Of a DNA stretch of 12,911 nucleotides, positions 1 to 7,487 are shown piece after piece (the stretch's first letter is position 1; each line of letters opens with the position of its first letter). Below the pieces are notes generated by a model. The model made no database searches. It worked only from the letters and a program-made list of their open reading frames with translations, and had not been told where the DNA came from. The stretch covers positions 1 to 12,911 of the forward strand of contig JAIRZB010000081.1 in the NCBI GenBank assembly GCA_031267435.1, given 5' to 3'. Source of the stretch: Puniceicoccales bacterium (GTDB taxonomy: Bacteria > Verrucomicrobiota > Verrucomicrobiia > Opitutales > LL51). Position numbers and translations under genes: made by a program.

Positions 1-28
1 CAAGGAACATAGTTCATTGACCTAGGAG

Positions 29-173
29 GCCCCGCCCGCGGCTTCGCCGCGGGCGGGGCAACTAAGTTGACCGGTGCGGCCAAGCCATGCGAAACTTCGC
101 ATGGTGTGGCCGCATATCGAGGTCAAGGAGTCCGCGACTCCTTGCGGGAGTCCAGAGGGCGGAGCCCTCTGGA
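29..173. repeat. Stack of GC-rich hairpins upstream of infA (REP/MITE-like)
   Basis: Four inverted repeats follow each other. 29-42 pairs with 46-59 (14 bp perfect, 3-nt loop TTC). 75-93 pairs with 96-114 (19 positions with a small mismatch block). 125-132 pairs with 136-143 (8 bp perfect). 151-160 pairs with 164-173 (10 bp perfect, loop GGA). The block is far more GC-rich than the flanking sequence and ends abruptly in an A-run and AT-rich DNA. It could be an interspersed palindromic (REP/MITE-like) element, a terminator for a gene lying left of the window, or both. The open frame running through it into infA has no coding character and is dictated by the palindromes. The hairpins are certain from the sequence; the class of element is inferred. 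Confidence 0.75.
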
Positions 174-267
174 GAAAAAACTTTTGAGAAAATTTACGAA
201 TAATGTTGACAAAGGGACAGAATTTTTAGAAGTTAGCGAACACTATTTTAATATTATTTATTTATTT

Positions 268-543
268 ATGGCCGATGATTGTATTGAGGTAACAGGAAAA
301 GTAATTGCCGTTCTTCCGGGGACAAGGTTTCGCGTAGAGCTTGAAAACGGGCACCAGGTTTTGGCACACATTTCTGGAAAACTAAGGAAAAATTTTATTC
401 GTCTTGCAATAGGCGATCGTGTTCGCATGGAAATGAGTCCCCATGATCTCGAAAGAGCACGCATTACTTTCCGACTTAAAAATGCAGTGGTCTATAAAAA
501 TACACCGATACACAGTTTTGGGCCACGCCGTTCCACTCGTTAA
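268..543 (+). CDS. infA: Translation initiation factor IF-1 with C-terminal tail
   Basis: IF-1 is an OB-fold protein that binds the A-site region of the 30S subunit during initiation and acts with IF-2 and IF-3. The 91-residue product starts MADDCIEVTGKVIAVLPG and carries the family core FRVELENGHQ, AHISGKLRKNFIR and GDRVRMEMSPHDL, ending RITFRLK at residue 71. This matches the usual length of about 72 residues. A 20-residue tail rich in basic residues (ending GPRRSTR) follows and is unusual. The start at 268 is chosen because the family begins exactly there; the open frame extends upstream only through hairpin DNA. There is no Shine-Dalgarno sequence, and the leader is almost pure A/T. A TTGACA lies at 206-211, without a convincing -10 at the right distance. 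mnmE follows after 15 nt, so the two genes are probably cotranscribed. Confidence 0.93.
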   Translation: MADDCIEVTGKVIAVLPGTRFRVELENGHQVLAHISGKLRKNFIRLAIGDRVRMEMSPHDLERARITFRLKNAVVYKNTPIHSFGPRRSTR

Positions 544-558
544 TTTTTTATCCCGCTC

Positions 559-1905
559 ATGCCCGACACGATTGTTGCTCTAGCCACGCCATTTGGTTTA
601 TCTGCCATTGCTAAGATCCGTGTAAGTGGTTCATTGACACAAACGCTAATTAAAAGACATTTTGGGAAAGAAAATTCGATTTCCCATTTTGTATTTTTGG
701 CGCATTACCGGACTATTTCCGAAGAAATTCTCGATCAAGTCGTTGTATTATTTTTTTCTAGCGAGCGTTCCCATACGGGTGAAGATTCAATGGAAATCGA
801 CTGTCATGGCAACCCACTGATTATTCGTTTGATTATTGAAGATCTTCAACTTTCGGGATGCCGCATAGCCGAACCGGGAGAATTTACAAAACGCGCATAT
901 TTGAATCACAAAATTGATCTTTGCCAAGCAGAAGCGGTATTAGATATCATTCATGCAACCAATGAAAATGCGTTAAAAACTTCACAAAAGCAACTACAAG
1001 GGACTTTGAGTAAGAAAATTTTTCATCTCAGCGATGATTTACTTTTGCTATTGGTGGAAGTTGAATCGCGCATTGATTTTGTTGAGGAAGACCTCGAATT
1101 TGACGACAAAATTTTGAACAAATTGGATGAAATACTCAATGAAATCGAAAAAATTATCGACAGCCACAATTTTCGAAGAACATTGTTTCATGGTATTTCG
1201 ATAGCGATTGTTGGCCATCCCAATGCGGGTAAAAGTAGTTTACTCAACGCATTACTAAACGAAGAACGGGTATTAGTAAGCGATATTCCGGGAACGACAC
1301 GCGATTTTATCAGTGAAAATATTGCCATTGATGGACTTTTGATAAAAATCATCGATACGGCCGGTTTGCGCGCGACGAATGACGAAATTGAACAATTCGG
1401 CATAAAAAAGACGATCGAAAACATTTGCGCTGCCGATCTTTGCCTAATCATTGTGGATCAAAGTAGCCCCATGCCCCTCGAAAAAGAAATTGCGACAAAA
1501 CTTCAAAAAAAAGTGTGTATTCTCGTTTTCAATAAGACGGATCTTAAAAAAAACTCATCACCCTACCATTGGGAAAAACTAAAAACTTTTCCACAAGTAT
1601 TTATTTCCGCCAAATATGGTACGGGAATCGATATTTTAAAATCGACCATCGTAGATGAAATTCGGAAAAATTTACTTATGCCACAGGAGATAACGATCGC
1701 CATTAACGAACGCCACAGGGAAATTTTTCAAACTGTCCGCAGTTTAATTATTTCCGCAAAAAATATTCTTAAAAATCAGCAATCCTATGAACTATGTGCC
1801 AGCGATTTGAGATTCGCTTTGGAAACACTGGGATATATTACCGGAAAATATGATAATGAAGAAATGCTTGGGAAAATTTTTAATCAATTTTGCATAGGGA
1901 AATAA
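559..1905 (+). CDS. mnmE: tRNA uridine-5-carboxymethylaminomethyl GTPase MnmE
   Basis: MnmE works with MnmG to install the (carboxymethyl)aminomethyl group on wobble uridine 34 of certain tRNAs, using GTP, a folate-derived one-carbon unit and potassium-dependent dimerisation. The 448-residue product has the whole family layout. The N-terminal tetrahydrofolate-binding domain starts DTIVALATPFGLSAIAKIR and includes GEDSMEIDCHG and EPGEFTKRAYLN. A helical domain follows. The inserted G domain has G1 GHPNAGKS (219-226), G2 TTRD (246-249), G3 DTAG (266-269) and G4 NKTD (325-328). The C-terminal catalytic cysteine motif is FCIGK (C445), at the very end as expected. Length is normal (about 450). The start is fixed by the conserved N-terminus. 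No Shine-Dalgarno is visible, and the gene lies 15 nt after infA, so coupling to upstream translation is likely. Confidence 0.97.
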   Translation: MPDTIVALATPFGLSAIAKIRVSGSLTQTLIKRHFGKENSISHFVFLAHYRTISEEILDQVVVLFFSSERSHTGEDSMEIDCHGNPLIIRLIIEDLQLSGCRIAEPGEFTKRAYLNHKIDLCQAEAVLDIIHATNENALKTSQKQLQGTLSKKIFHLSDDLLLLLVEVESRIDFVEEDLEFDDKILNKLDEILNEIEKIIDSHNFRRTLFHGISIAIVGHPNAGKSSLLNALLNEERVLVSDIPGTTRDFISENIAIDGLLIKIIDTAGLRATNDEIEQFGIKKTIENICAADLCLIIVDQSSPMPLEKEIATKLQKKVCILVFNKTDLKKNSSPYHWEKLKTFPQVFISAKYGTGIDILKSTIVDEIRKNLLMPQEITIAINERHREIFQTVRSLIISAKNILKNQQSYELCASDLRFALETLGYITGKYDNEEMLGKIFNQFCIGK

Positions 1906-2167
1906 ATCCTTAGAAAATCGATCTCTAGAATTATAAATGGAACAAGCATTGATAAATTTCTAAGGCAAGTAATTTTTTACTCATACAATTGGAAAAAGTA
2001 GATTTTATTTTTTTAATATTTCGATGGTGGATATTCGTTTAGATATAGGAAAACAACTGAACTAGGATATAAAACCCATTACCGAAGACAAAAGAGTGTA
2101 AACACTGGGGAGGCCATTGCGGCCCTCCCTTTAGGTGGATGGTTTTTGGGAAAAATTTTTTTAATTT
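1906..2167. other. Convergent intergenic region, mnmE to SPFH gene
   Basis: These 262 bases separate the convergent mnmE and SPFH genes. They are AT-rich and I see no credible reading frame or RNA gene. The only structure I can support is the GC-rich hairpin near 2108-2129, listed separately. Confidence 0.6.
2108..2129. terminator. Possible bidirectional terminator hairpin
   Basis: GGGAGGCC (2108-2115) pairs with GG-C-CCTCCC (2121-2129), giving 8 bp with one bulged C around a 5-nt loop, between two convergent genes. The T-runs at 2142-2146 and 2155-2161 lie further away than in a textbook intrinsic terminator, so termination is inferred mainly from position. Confidence 0.4.
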
Positions 2168-3073
2168 TTATTCCATTTTACTCATTTGTTGGCCGATGAT
2201 AATTGATTCGCGCAATTGGCTGGCTAAATCGGCAACATTGCCCGGGGAATTGGGAACAAAAATGACATTTGATTTGGAAGATCCGGCAATTTCCTTTAGT
2301 GTATCGATATACTGAATTAGGAGCACCATTTCCATGACATCCTTTTGTGAGAGTCCGGGAACCTGGCGAATAAATTCTTCAACGGAATCTTTCAGACCCG
2401 AAACGATAGCATGGCGTTGACCGGCAAGACCTTTTCCATGTAAGACACTCGCCTCCGCTTCCGCCTCTGCCTGTTTCACTTTGAGTATTTTTTCTGCTTC
2501 ACCTTTTTCCGTAGCCGCAACACGCACGCGTTGTGCCGCATTGATTTCATTCATTGCCGCTTTAACATTATTTGCGGGCGAAATATCTGTTACGAGAGCC
2601 TTAACAATTTCATAACCAAATTCCGCCATAACATCGGACAATTCGGATTTAACTGCATTTGCAATATCGTCTTTTTTTTCAAAGACACCGTCGAGCAAAA
2701 TTTTAGGAACCTGCGCTCGAACGACGTCAAAAACGAAAGCTTCAATTTGCTTCGTTGGATTCTGTAACATATAGAACGCCTCATAAATTTTAGTTGGTAA
2801 GATACGATATTGAACCGAAACCATCAGATTAATAAACACATTATCCTGAGTTTTGGTTTCGATATTTACATCGAGCTGACAAATTTTTAGCGACAAACGC
2901 AACCGAATCTGATCAATAAGAGGAATAAGGACATTGAGTCCGGGATTGGCAATGCGATAAAATTTTCCAAAGCGTTCGATAATTGCGCATGTCTGTTGTT
3001 CGACCGTGAATATACTTGCAAACAACACAATTCCCACCGCTATCAGTACGATAATTGATGTTTCTATTTCCAT
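2168..3073 (-). CDS. SPFH-domain membrane protein (stomatin/HIR-like)
   Basis: SPFH proteins form membrane-attached oligomeric cages or microdomains and often influence membrane proteases or protein stability. The 301-residue product has one N-terminal transmembrane segment (about 6-23, IIVLIAVGIVLFASIF). The SPFH/Band-7 domain follows (about 25-195: TCAIIERFGKFYRIANPGL, then KTQDNVFINLMVSVQYR). An alanine/glutamate-rich helix (about 186-215, KGEAEKILKVKQAEAEAEAS) predicts oligomerisation. The stretches AAMNEINAAQRVRVA, KGEAEKIL, QRHAIVSGL and IQYIDTL recall the HIR (hypersensitive induced reaction) branch known from plants and some bacteria, more than HflK/HflC or QmcA. The start is supported by a strong GGAGGAGG just upstream and by the placement of the membrane segment. 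No NfeD-like partner gene is adjacent. The exact cellular role is unknown. Confidence 0.88.
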   Translation of the reverse strand: MEIETSIIVLIAVGIVLFASIFTVEQQTCAIIERFGKFYRIANPGLNVLIPLIDQIRLRLSLKICQLDVNIETKTQDNVFINLMVSVQYRILPTKIYEAFYMLQNPTKQIEAFVFDVVRAQVPKILLDGVFEKKDDIANAVKSELSDVMAEFGYEIVKALVTDISPANNVKAAMNEINAAQRVRVAATEKGEAEKILKVKQAEAEAEASVLHGKGLAGQRHAIVSGLKDSVEEFIRQVPGLSQKDVMEMVLLIQYIDTLKEIAGSSKSNVIFVPNSPGNVADLASQLRESIIIGQQMSKME

Positions 3074-3089
3074 GATACCTCCTCCCCCT

Positions 3090-3119
3090 ATTATACAAAA
3101 AAAGCGATACCTAATTCAA
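3090..3119 (-). promoter_or_regulatory. Sigma70-type promoter for the SPFH gene
   Basis: Read on the minus strand: TTGAAT (3119-3114), an 18-bp spacer, then a perfect TATAAT (3095-3090). Transcription would begin near 3083, only about ten bases before the start codon at 3073, so the leader would be very short and would begin within the Shine-Dalgarno stretch. The boxes are seen; promoter activity is inferred. Confidence 0.5.
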
Positions 3120-3299
3120 GTAATAAAGTAGAAAATTTAGCAAGCGAAGGTTTTTTTTGCGAAAGAAAACAAAATACTATTTACAAACAAAATAAATTTC
3201 AAAAAAAGTTGACTTAGAAAATTGCATCATCGCGCATTGCGTTAATTTTCGAAAATTTTGGTCGACATCAATGGAGGTGGCAATATATTTAGGCAACGG

Positions 3300-3383
3300 G
3301 CTCGGGTGGTGGAATGGTAGACACGCCAGACTTAGGATCTGGTGCCGCGAGGCATGAGGGTTCGAGTCCCTCTTCGAGCACCA
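3300..3383 (+). tRNA. tRNA-Leu (anticodon UAG)
   Basis: An 84-nt class II tRNA. The acceptor stem GCTCGGG (3300-3306) pairs with TTCGAGC (3373-3379) using two G-U pairs. The anticodon stem CCAGA/TCTGG encloses the loop CTTAGGA, giving anticodon TAG (UAG) with a G at position 37, which reads CUN leucine codons. The long variable arm TGCC-GCGA-GGCA is typical of tRNA-Leu. The T arm GAGGG-TTCGAGT-CCCTC is perfect. The discriminator A and 3' CCA (3381-3383) are encoded. A TTGACT after an A-run at 3201-3214 could be a -35 box, but I see no good -10. The repeat array starts 46 bp downstream. Confidence 0.97.
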
Positions 3384-3429
3384 TTTTTAGATTTTGCCAT
3401 TTTCCAAGATTCGTCAATGTAAAAAGCCA

Positions 3430-5798
3430 CTTGACAGTTACCCTTTTTCTTCCAAGATTAACAGGTAGAGGGTAGGAGCAAGCGGCGCGTTTGCGACCTT
3501 TATGTTTCGCCGATCCTGGGCCGACCTAATACGGCAAACTTTCCAGCGCTTACATAGCTCTGCCGCATACTATCCTACTGCCCTCAGATGACTCAAATTC
3601 TGCCAAATTCGGGAGATTATTTTCCAGAAAGCAGCTTGACAGTTACCTCTTTTCCTCCAAGGCTGACAGGTAGAGGATGGGAGCAAGCGGCGTGTTAAAA
3701 TTAAACCTTCGCCACCTTTCCGTTGCCACCTACGCCAATCCGGGATACTTTCATCGGAAATTGAAGTTTTTCCATTTTAGAAGTGAAAATGTAAATATTT
3801 CAAAAAACATCTTGACAGCGTAGTCTAATTCCTCAGGGATAAAAGCAAAGGATAGGAGTAGGCGGCACATCGAGATCAAATCTTCGTTACCTTCCATCGC
3901 CGCCTACACCAATCCGAAATACTTTTCCTGGAAATCTCGGAAAATGCGGTTCTCCATTCTAGAAAATGCAAAGCGCAATGGAAAATACAAAGCGCAAATA
4001 TTCCGAAAAAATCGCTTGACAGCGTAGCCGAATCGTCCAAGGCTGACAAGTAGAGGGTGGGAGCAAGCGGCACGTTAAAATTAAACCTTCGCCACCTTTC
4101 CGTTGCCACCTACGCCAATCCGGGATGCTTCCATCGGAAATTGAAGTTTTTCCATTTTAGAAGTAAAAATGTAAATATTTCCAAAAACAACTTGACAGCG
4201 TAGTCTAATTCCTCAGAGATAAAAAGGAAAGGATAGGAGTAGGCGGCACGTCGAGATCAAATCTTCGTTACCTTCCATCGCCGCCTGCACCAATCCGAAA
4301 TGCTTTTCTCGGAAATCCCGGAAATCGGAATTTTCCATCCTAGAAGGCACGTTTTGTAATTTGTTACAGTTTGCCGATTCCACTGCAGTATAAATGGCAA
4401 ATTTTCCAGTGCTTATGTAGCTCCGCCGCATACTATCCTACTCCCTCTGGACGACCTAAATTCTGCCAGATTCGGAAGATTATTTTCCTCGAAAATCACT
4501 TGACAATGTAGTTTAATCCCTCAGAAATAAAAAGCAAAGGGTAGGAGTAGGCGACACATCGAGATCAAATCTTCGTTACCTTCCATCGTCGCCTGCGCCA
4601 ATCCGAAATACTTTTCCCAGAAATTGCGGAAATTGGAATTGCGGCAAACTTTCCAGTGCTTACATAGCTCCGCCGCATATTACCCTACCACCCTCGGACG
4701 ACTCAAGTTCTGCCAAATTCGGGAGATTATTTTTCGAAAAATCGCTTGATAGCGCAGTTTAATTCCTCAGAGACAAAAAGCAAAGGGTAGGAGTAGGCGG
4801 CACATCGAGATCAAATCTTCGTTACCTTCCATCGTCGCCTGCACCAATCCGAAATATTTTTTCCAGAAATCCCGGAAAATGAGGTTCTCCATTCTAGAAT
4901 CTACCCCAGAGAATACAAAGCGCAAATACCAAAAAAATCACTTGACAATGTAGCCAAACCGTCCAAGGCTAACAGGTAGAAGGTGGGAGCAAGCGGCGCG
5001 TTTTGCAATTTGTTACAGTCTGCCCGATTCTACTGCAGTATAAGCGGCAAACTTTTCAGCGCCTATGTAGCCCTTGCCGCATACTATTCTACTGCCATCG
5101 AACGATCCAAATTCTACCAAATTCGTGAAATTTATTTTCCATAAAACATCTTGACAGTTACCCTTTTTCGTCCAAGGCTGACAGATAGAGGGTGGGAGCG
5201 AGCGGCATGTTAAAATTAAACCCTTGTCATCTTCCATCGTCGCCTGCGCCAATCTGAAATGCTTTTCCTGAAAATCCTGAAAATTAGAATTCTCCATTCT
5301 GGAAAATGCAAAGTGCAATGGAAAATGCAAAGTGCAAATATTCCTTCAAAAATCGCTTGACAACGCAGCCGAATCGCCCAAGGCTGACAGGTAGAAGGTG
5401 GGAGCGAGCGGCATGTTTGTGACCTTTATGTTTCGCCGATCCTGGGCTGACCTAATACGGCAAATTTTCCAGTGCCTATACAGCTCCGCCGCATATTATC
5501 CTACTGCCATCGAACGATCCAAATTCTGTCAGATTTTGAAATTTATTTTCGAAAAAACAACTTGACAGTGCAGTTTAATCCCTCAGAAATAAAAAGCAAA
5601 GGATAGGAGTAGGCGGCACGTCGAGATCAAATCTTCGTTACCTTCCATCGCCGCCTGCGCCAATCCGGGATACTTCCATCGGAAATTGAAGTTTTTCCAT
5701 TTTAGAAGTGAAAATGTAAATATTTCAAAAAACAACTTGACAGCGCAACCAAATCGCCCAAGGCTGACAGGTAGAAGGTGGGAGCAAGCGGCGCGTTT
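3430..5798. repeat. Twelve-unit mosaic tandem repeat array with conserved internal stems
   Basis: Units begin with CTTGACA (once CTTGATA) at 3430, 3635, 3811, 4015, 4191, 4499, 4745, 4941, 5150, 5356, 5561 and 5736. Unit lengths are about 175-310 bp and the last unit is truncated near 5798. Each boundary is preceded by a TATTTTC-like and A-rich stretch. Two head types exist: A has CCAAGGCTGACAGGTAGA and GGGAGCAAGCGGC; B has CCTCAGAGATAAAAAGC and GGAGTAGGCGGC. They combine with several exchangeable tails. One tail, 3695-3810, is nearly identical to 4075-4190, and units 2+3 and 4+5 form a 380-bp higher-order repeat. Unit 11 joins a B head to the tail seen in units 2 and 4. Type B units have a 9-bp stem, for example 3858-3866 with 3899-3907. 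Short minus-strand open frames inside are interrupted and frame-shifted between copies, so I regard the array as non-coding. Its function is unknown. Confidence 0.9.
3858..3907 (+). other. Representative conserved stem of the type B repeat unit
   Basis: GTAGGCGGC (3858-3866) pairs perfectly with GCCGCCTAC (3899-3907), enclosing a smaller hairpin CGAGAT-CAA-ATCT(T)CG at 3871-3885. In the unit at 4499 the arms are GTAGGCGAC (4547-4555) and GTCGCCTGC (4588-4596): a G-C pair has become A-T on both sides, and an A-T pair has become G-T. The unit at 4745 has the G-T intermediate (4793-4801 with 4834-4842). This is paired change seen directly in the sequence and suggests selection on a folded RNA or single-stranded DNA form. 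Confidence 0.65.
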
Positions 5799-5958
5799 TT
5801 TTATGTCTTTACTAACAAAGTGCCAGCATCCTGGAATTCAAAACCGAAGTTAATAGACCTAGATGCCCGTAACCCGTTGGCAATAAACGTCGCCTTGAGC
5901 CCTTCGGAAAATTTATTGCAACTTTCAATTTGCAGTCGCAAAAATGAAAAAATAATAG
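5799..5958. other. Gap between repeat array and gspF
   Basis: This stretch is not similar to the repeat units. On the minus strand a frame of about 50 codons without a recognised start runs out of the gspF end to a stop at 5803-5805 (reading KFSEGLKATFIANG then INFGFEFQDAG). On the plus strand a frame crosses from the array into it (5778-5981). I recognise neither and cannot tell a gene remnant from chance. It may be the tail of a gene that was cut by growth of the array. Confidence 0.3.
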
Positions 5959-7487
5959 CTATGCCGAAATGTTCTGAATAAGCGAAACTAACGGCAAAAA
6001 TAAACCGATTACCACGGAACCGACGAAAACCGCAAGAAAAATAACTAATATCGGTTCCACCAGCGAAGTAACACGCGTAATGACTTCGTCTAACTGCTCC
6101 TCGTAGGAAGATGAAACTTTGTTCATCATCTCCCCAAGCTTACCCGATTCTTCGCCAACTTTTATCAGACCCTCCGCCATTACCGGTAATACACTGCGCC
6201 GCCGTAAAGACTCGGTTAACGATAACCCCTGCTGCACATCCGCAATGGTTAGCAATAAATTTGTCTTCATATCATAATTTCCCACACTCGCACGGGCCAT
6301 TTTTAATGACTCCACAACGGAACAACCGCAAAGCATGAGATCTCCAAATCTTCGAGAAAATAAAACTACACTCCACTGCGTAATACACTCACCAATAAGC
6401 GGAATTTTTAAAAGAATCTTGTAAATAATTTTCCTGAACATTGTAATTGTTTTGGCGGCAATGAATAGCAAAATTAAAAATCCAGCCAATAAAGAAACCT
6501 CCAAAAAATGTGAAGAAACAAAGCGACTGCTTTGGATAATGATGGTTGTCAATTTTGGCATACCCTTTGCGCCGATTTGATCGAAAATTACTTTTTCAAA
6601 TTTTGGTATAACAAAAGTTGTCAGCAGTAAAACAACGGCCAATGAAACCAATAAAACCATCGCCGGATAAACCATGGCTGAGGTGATTTTTTTTTAATAC
6701 GAACTTTCTTTTCTATTAAACTAGCCATTTTGGAAAGCGTATCGGATAATTTCCCAACCGCTTCTCCCGCACGAATCATTGCAATTTCCGATTCATCAAA
6801 TTTTACGATAGAGGACATCAATGCTTCCGAAAAAGAATCTCCCGCTTCAATTTTCATAAATAAATCATGAATAAAAAGCCAAATATTTTTATTGCGGGTT
6901 TCCTGTTCCTCGAGAATGGCCAAAGAAGAACGCAAATCCATACCGGAGTCCAATAGAATCGCTAATTGGTTAACAATTTGTGCTTTTTTTTCAATTTTCA
7001 GATTCAATGACCCGGCTCGCTTTTTTTGTTTAGCACTTTTTTCTGCGACCTTTTCATTGGTTTTCGATTTTTTAGGCCTATAGCTATAGGATTTTTCGTT
7101 TCGTTTTCCAATTTTTGGGGCAACGGAGACCTGTTCCAGCTTTCCATCGTAGATTGCAGCAAAATCGGCGCCTAAGTTCGCCGTGACCGTTTTGGGACTA
7201 GAAGCAGAATCCATCGCTGATGCGATTGACGTTAAATCGGAACCGGCGATGTCCATCGCATCGATAGTAAATGGATGAATTTGCTGTCCCAAATTGTCAT
7301 CAATCTGCTGCTGCTCCATGGCCTTGAAAAGATGCTTAGGTATGCGAAAATCGTCTTCCAAAGCATCCTCATTCTCGGGCTCTTCCGGAGTAGAATCAGC
7401 CTTCTTTTCGCTGTCCTTGAAAAAAAATTCCTGATATTTATCAATGGTATTTTGAAAAGAATTGCGTAAAAATCGTCTAAATTTCAT
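5959..7487 (-). CDS. gspF: GspF/PilC-family inner-membrane secretion protein, frame broken at an A9 tract
   Basis: GspF is the polytopic platform protein of type II secretion and type IV pilus systems that contacts the assembly ATPase. The first part (from 7487) has a long polar extension of about 165 residues, then the first GspF domain (QLAILLDSGMDLRSSLAILE, FDESEIAMIRAGEAVGKLSDTL). The frame breaks at nine A's (6695-6687, minus strand). The second part continues as ITSAMVYPAMVLLVSLAVVL, with transmembrane segments and the second domain (FSRRFGDLMLCGCSVVESL, LIKVGEESGKLGEMM), ending IQNISA at 5959. One extra A in the tract restores one 509-residue protein. The start ATG overlaps the stop of the upstream CNNM gene (ATGA), so translation is coupled. 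No other secretion genes are visible here. It is either a young pseudogene, a sequencing error, or a gene rescued by slippage. Confidence 0.85.
6687..6695 (-). other. A9 slippage tract inside gspF
   Basis: Nine consecutive A's on the coding strand, in the codons for VRIKKK, exactly where the two gspF frames meet. Ten or seven A's would keep the frame. Such tracts are known sites of indel mutation and of RNA polymerase slippage. Confidence 0.8.

Noticed and set aside
67..267. N-terminal extension of IF-1 from the upstream in-frame ATG
   Set aside because: The extension is read through palindromic DNA and has no family similarity. Homology begins exactly at the ATG at 268.
3876..5330. Minus-strand open frames in the repeat array with recurring ENSNF-, EKHFGL- and AMEGNEDLIS-like phrases, faintly ankyrin-like
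   Set aside because: The phrases recur because the DNA repeats. Copies carry in-frame stops (unit at 3811) or indels that shift the frame (tails of 3635 and 4015), and there are no starts or ribosome sites, so coding is not conserved.
3430..5743. Twelve complete sigma70 promoters at the CTTGACA sites
   Set aside because: TTGACA is conserved, but no consistent TATAAT-like box occurs 16-18 bp downstream, so only the -35-like half is supported.
3430..5798. CRISPR array
   Set aside because: No short identical repeats separated by unique spacers. Units are long, divergent and homologous along their entire length.
3430..5798. Integron cassette array with attC sites
   Set aside because: No open frames between sites, no GTTRRRY core pairs in inverted arrangement, and no integrase in the window.
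3384..5958. tRNA-Leu as attachment site of an integrated element
   Set aside because: No direct repeat of the tRNA 3' end is seen elsewhere in the window, and no integrase gene is present.
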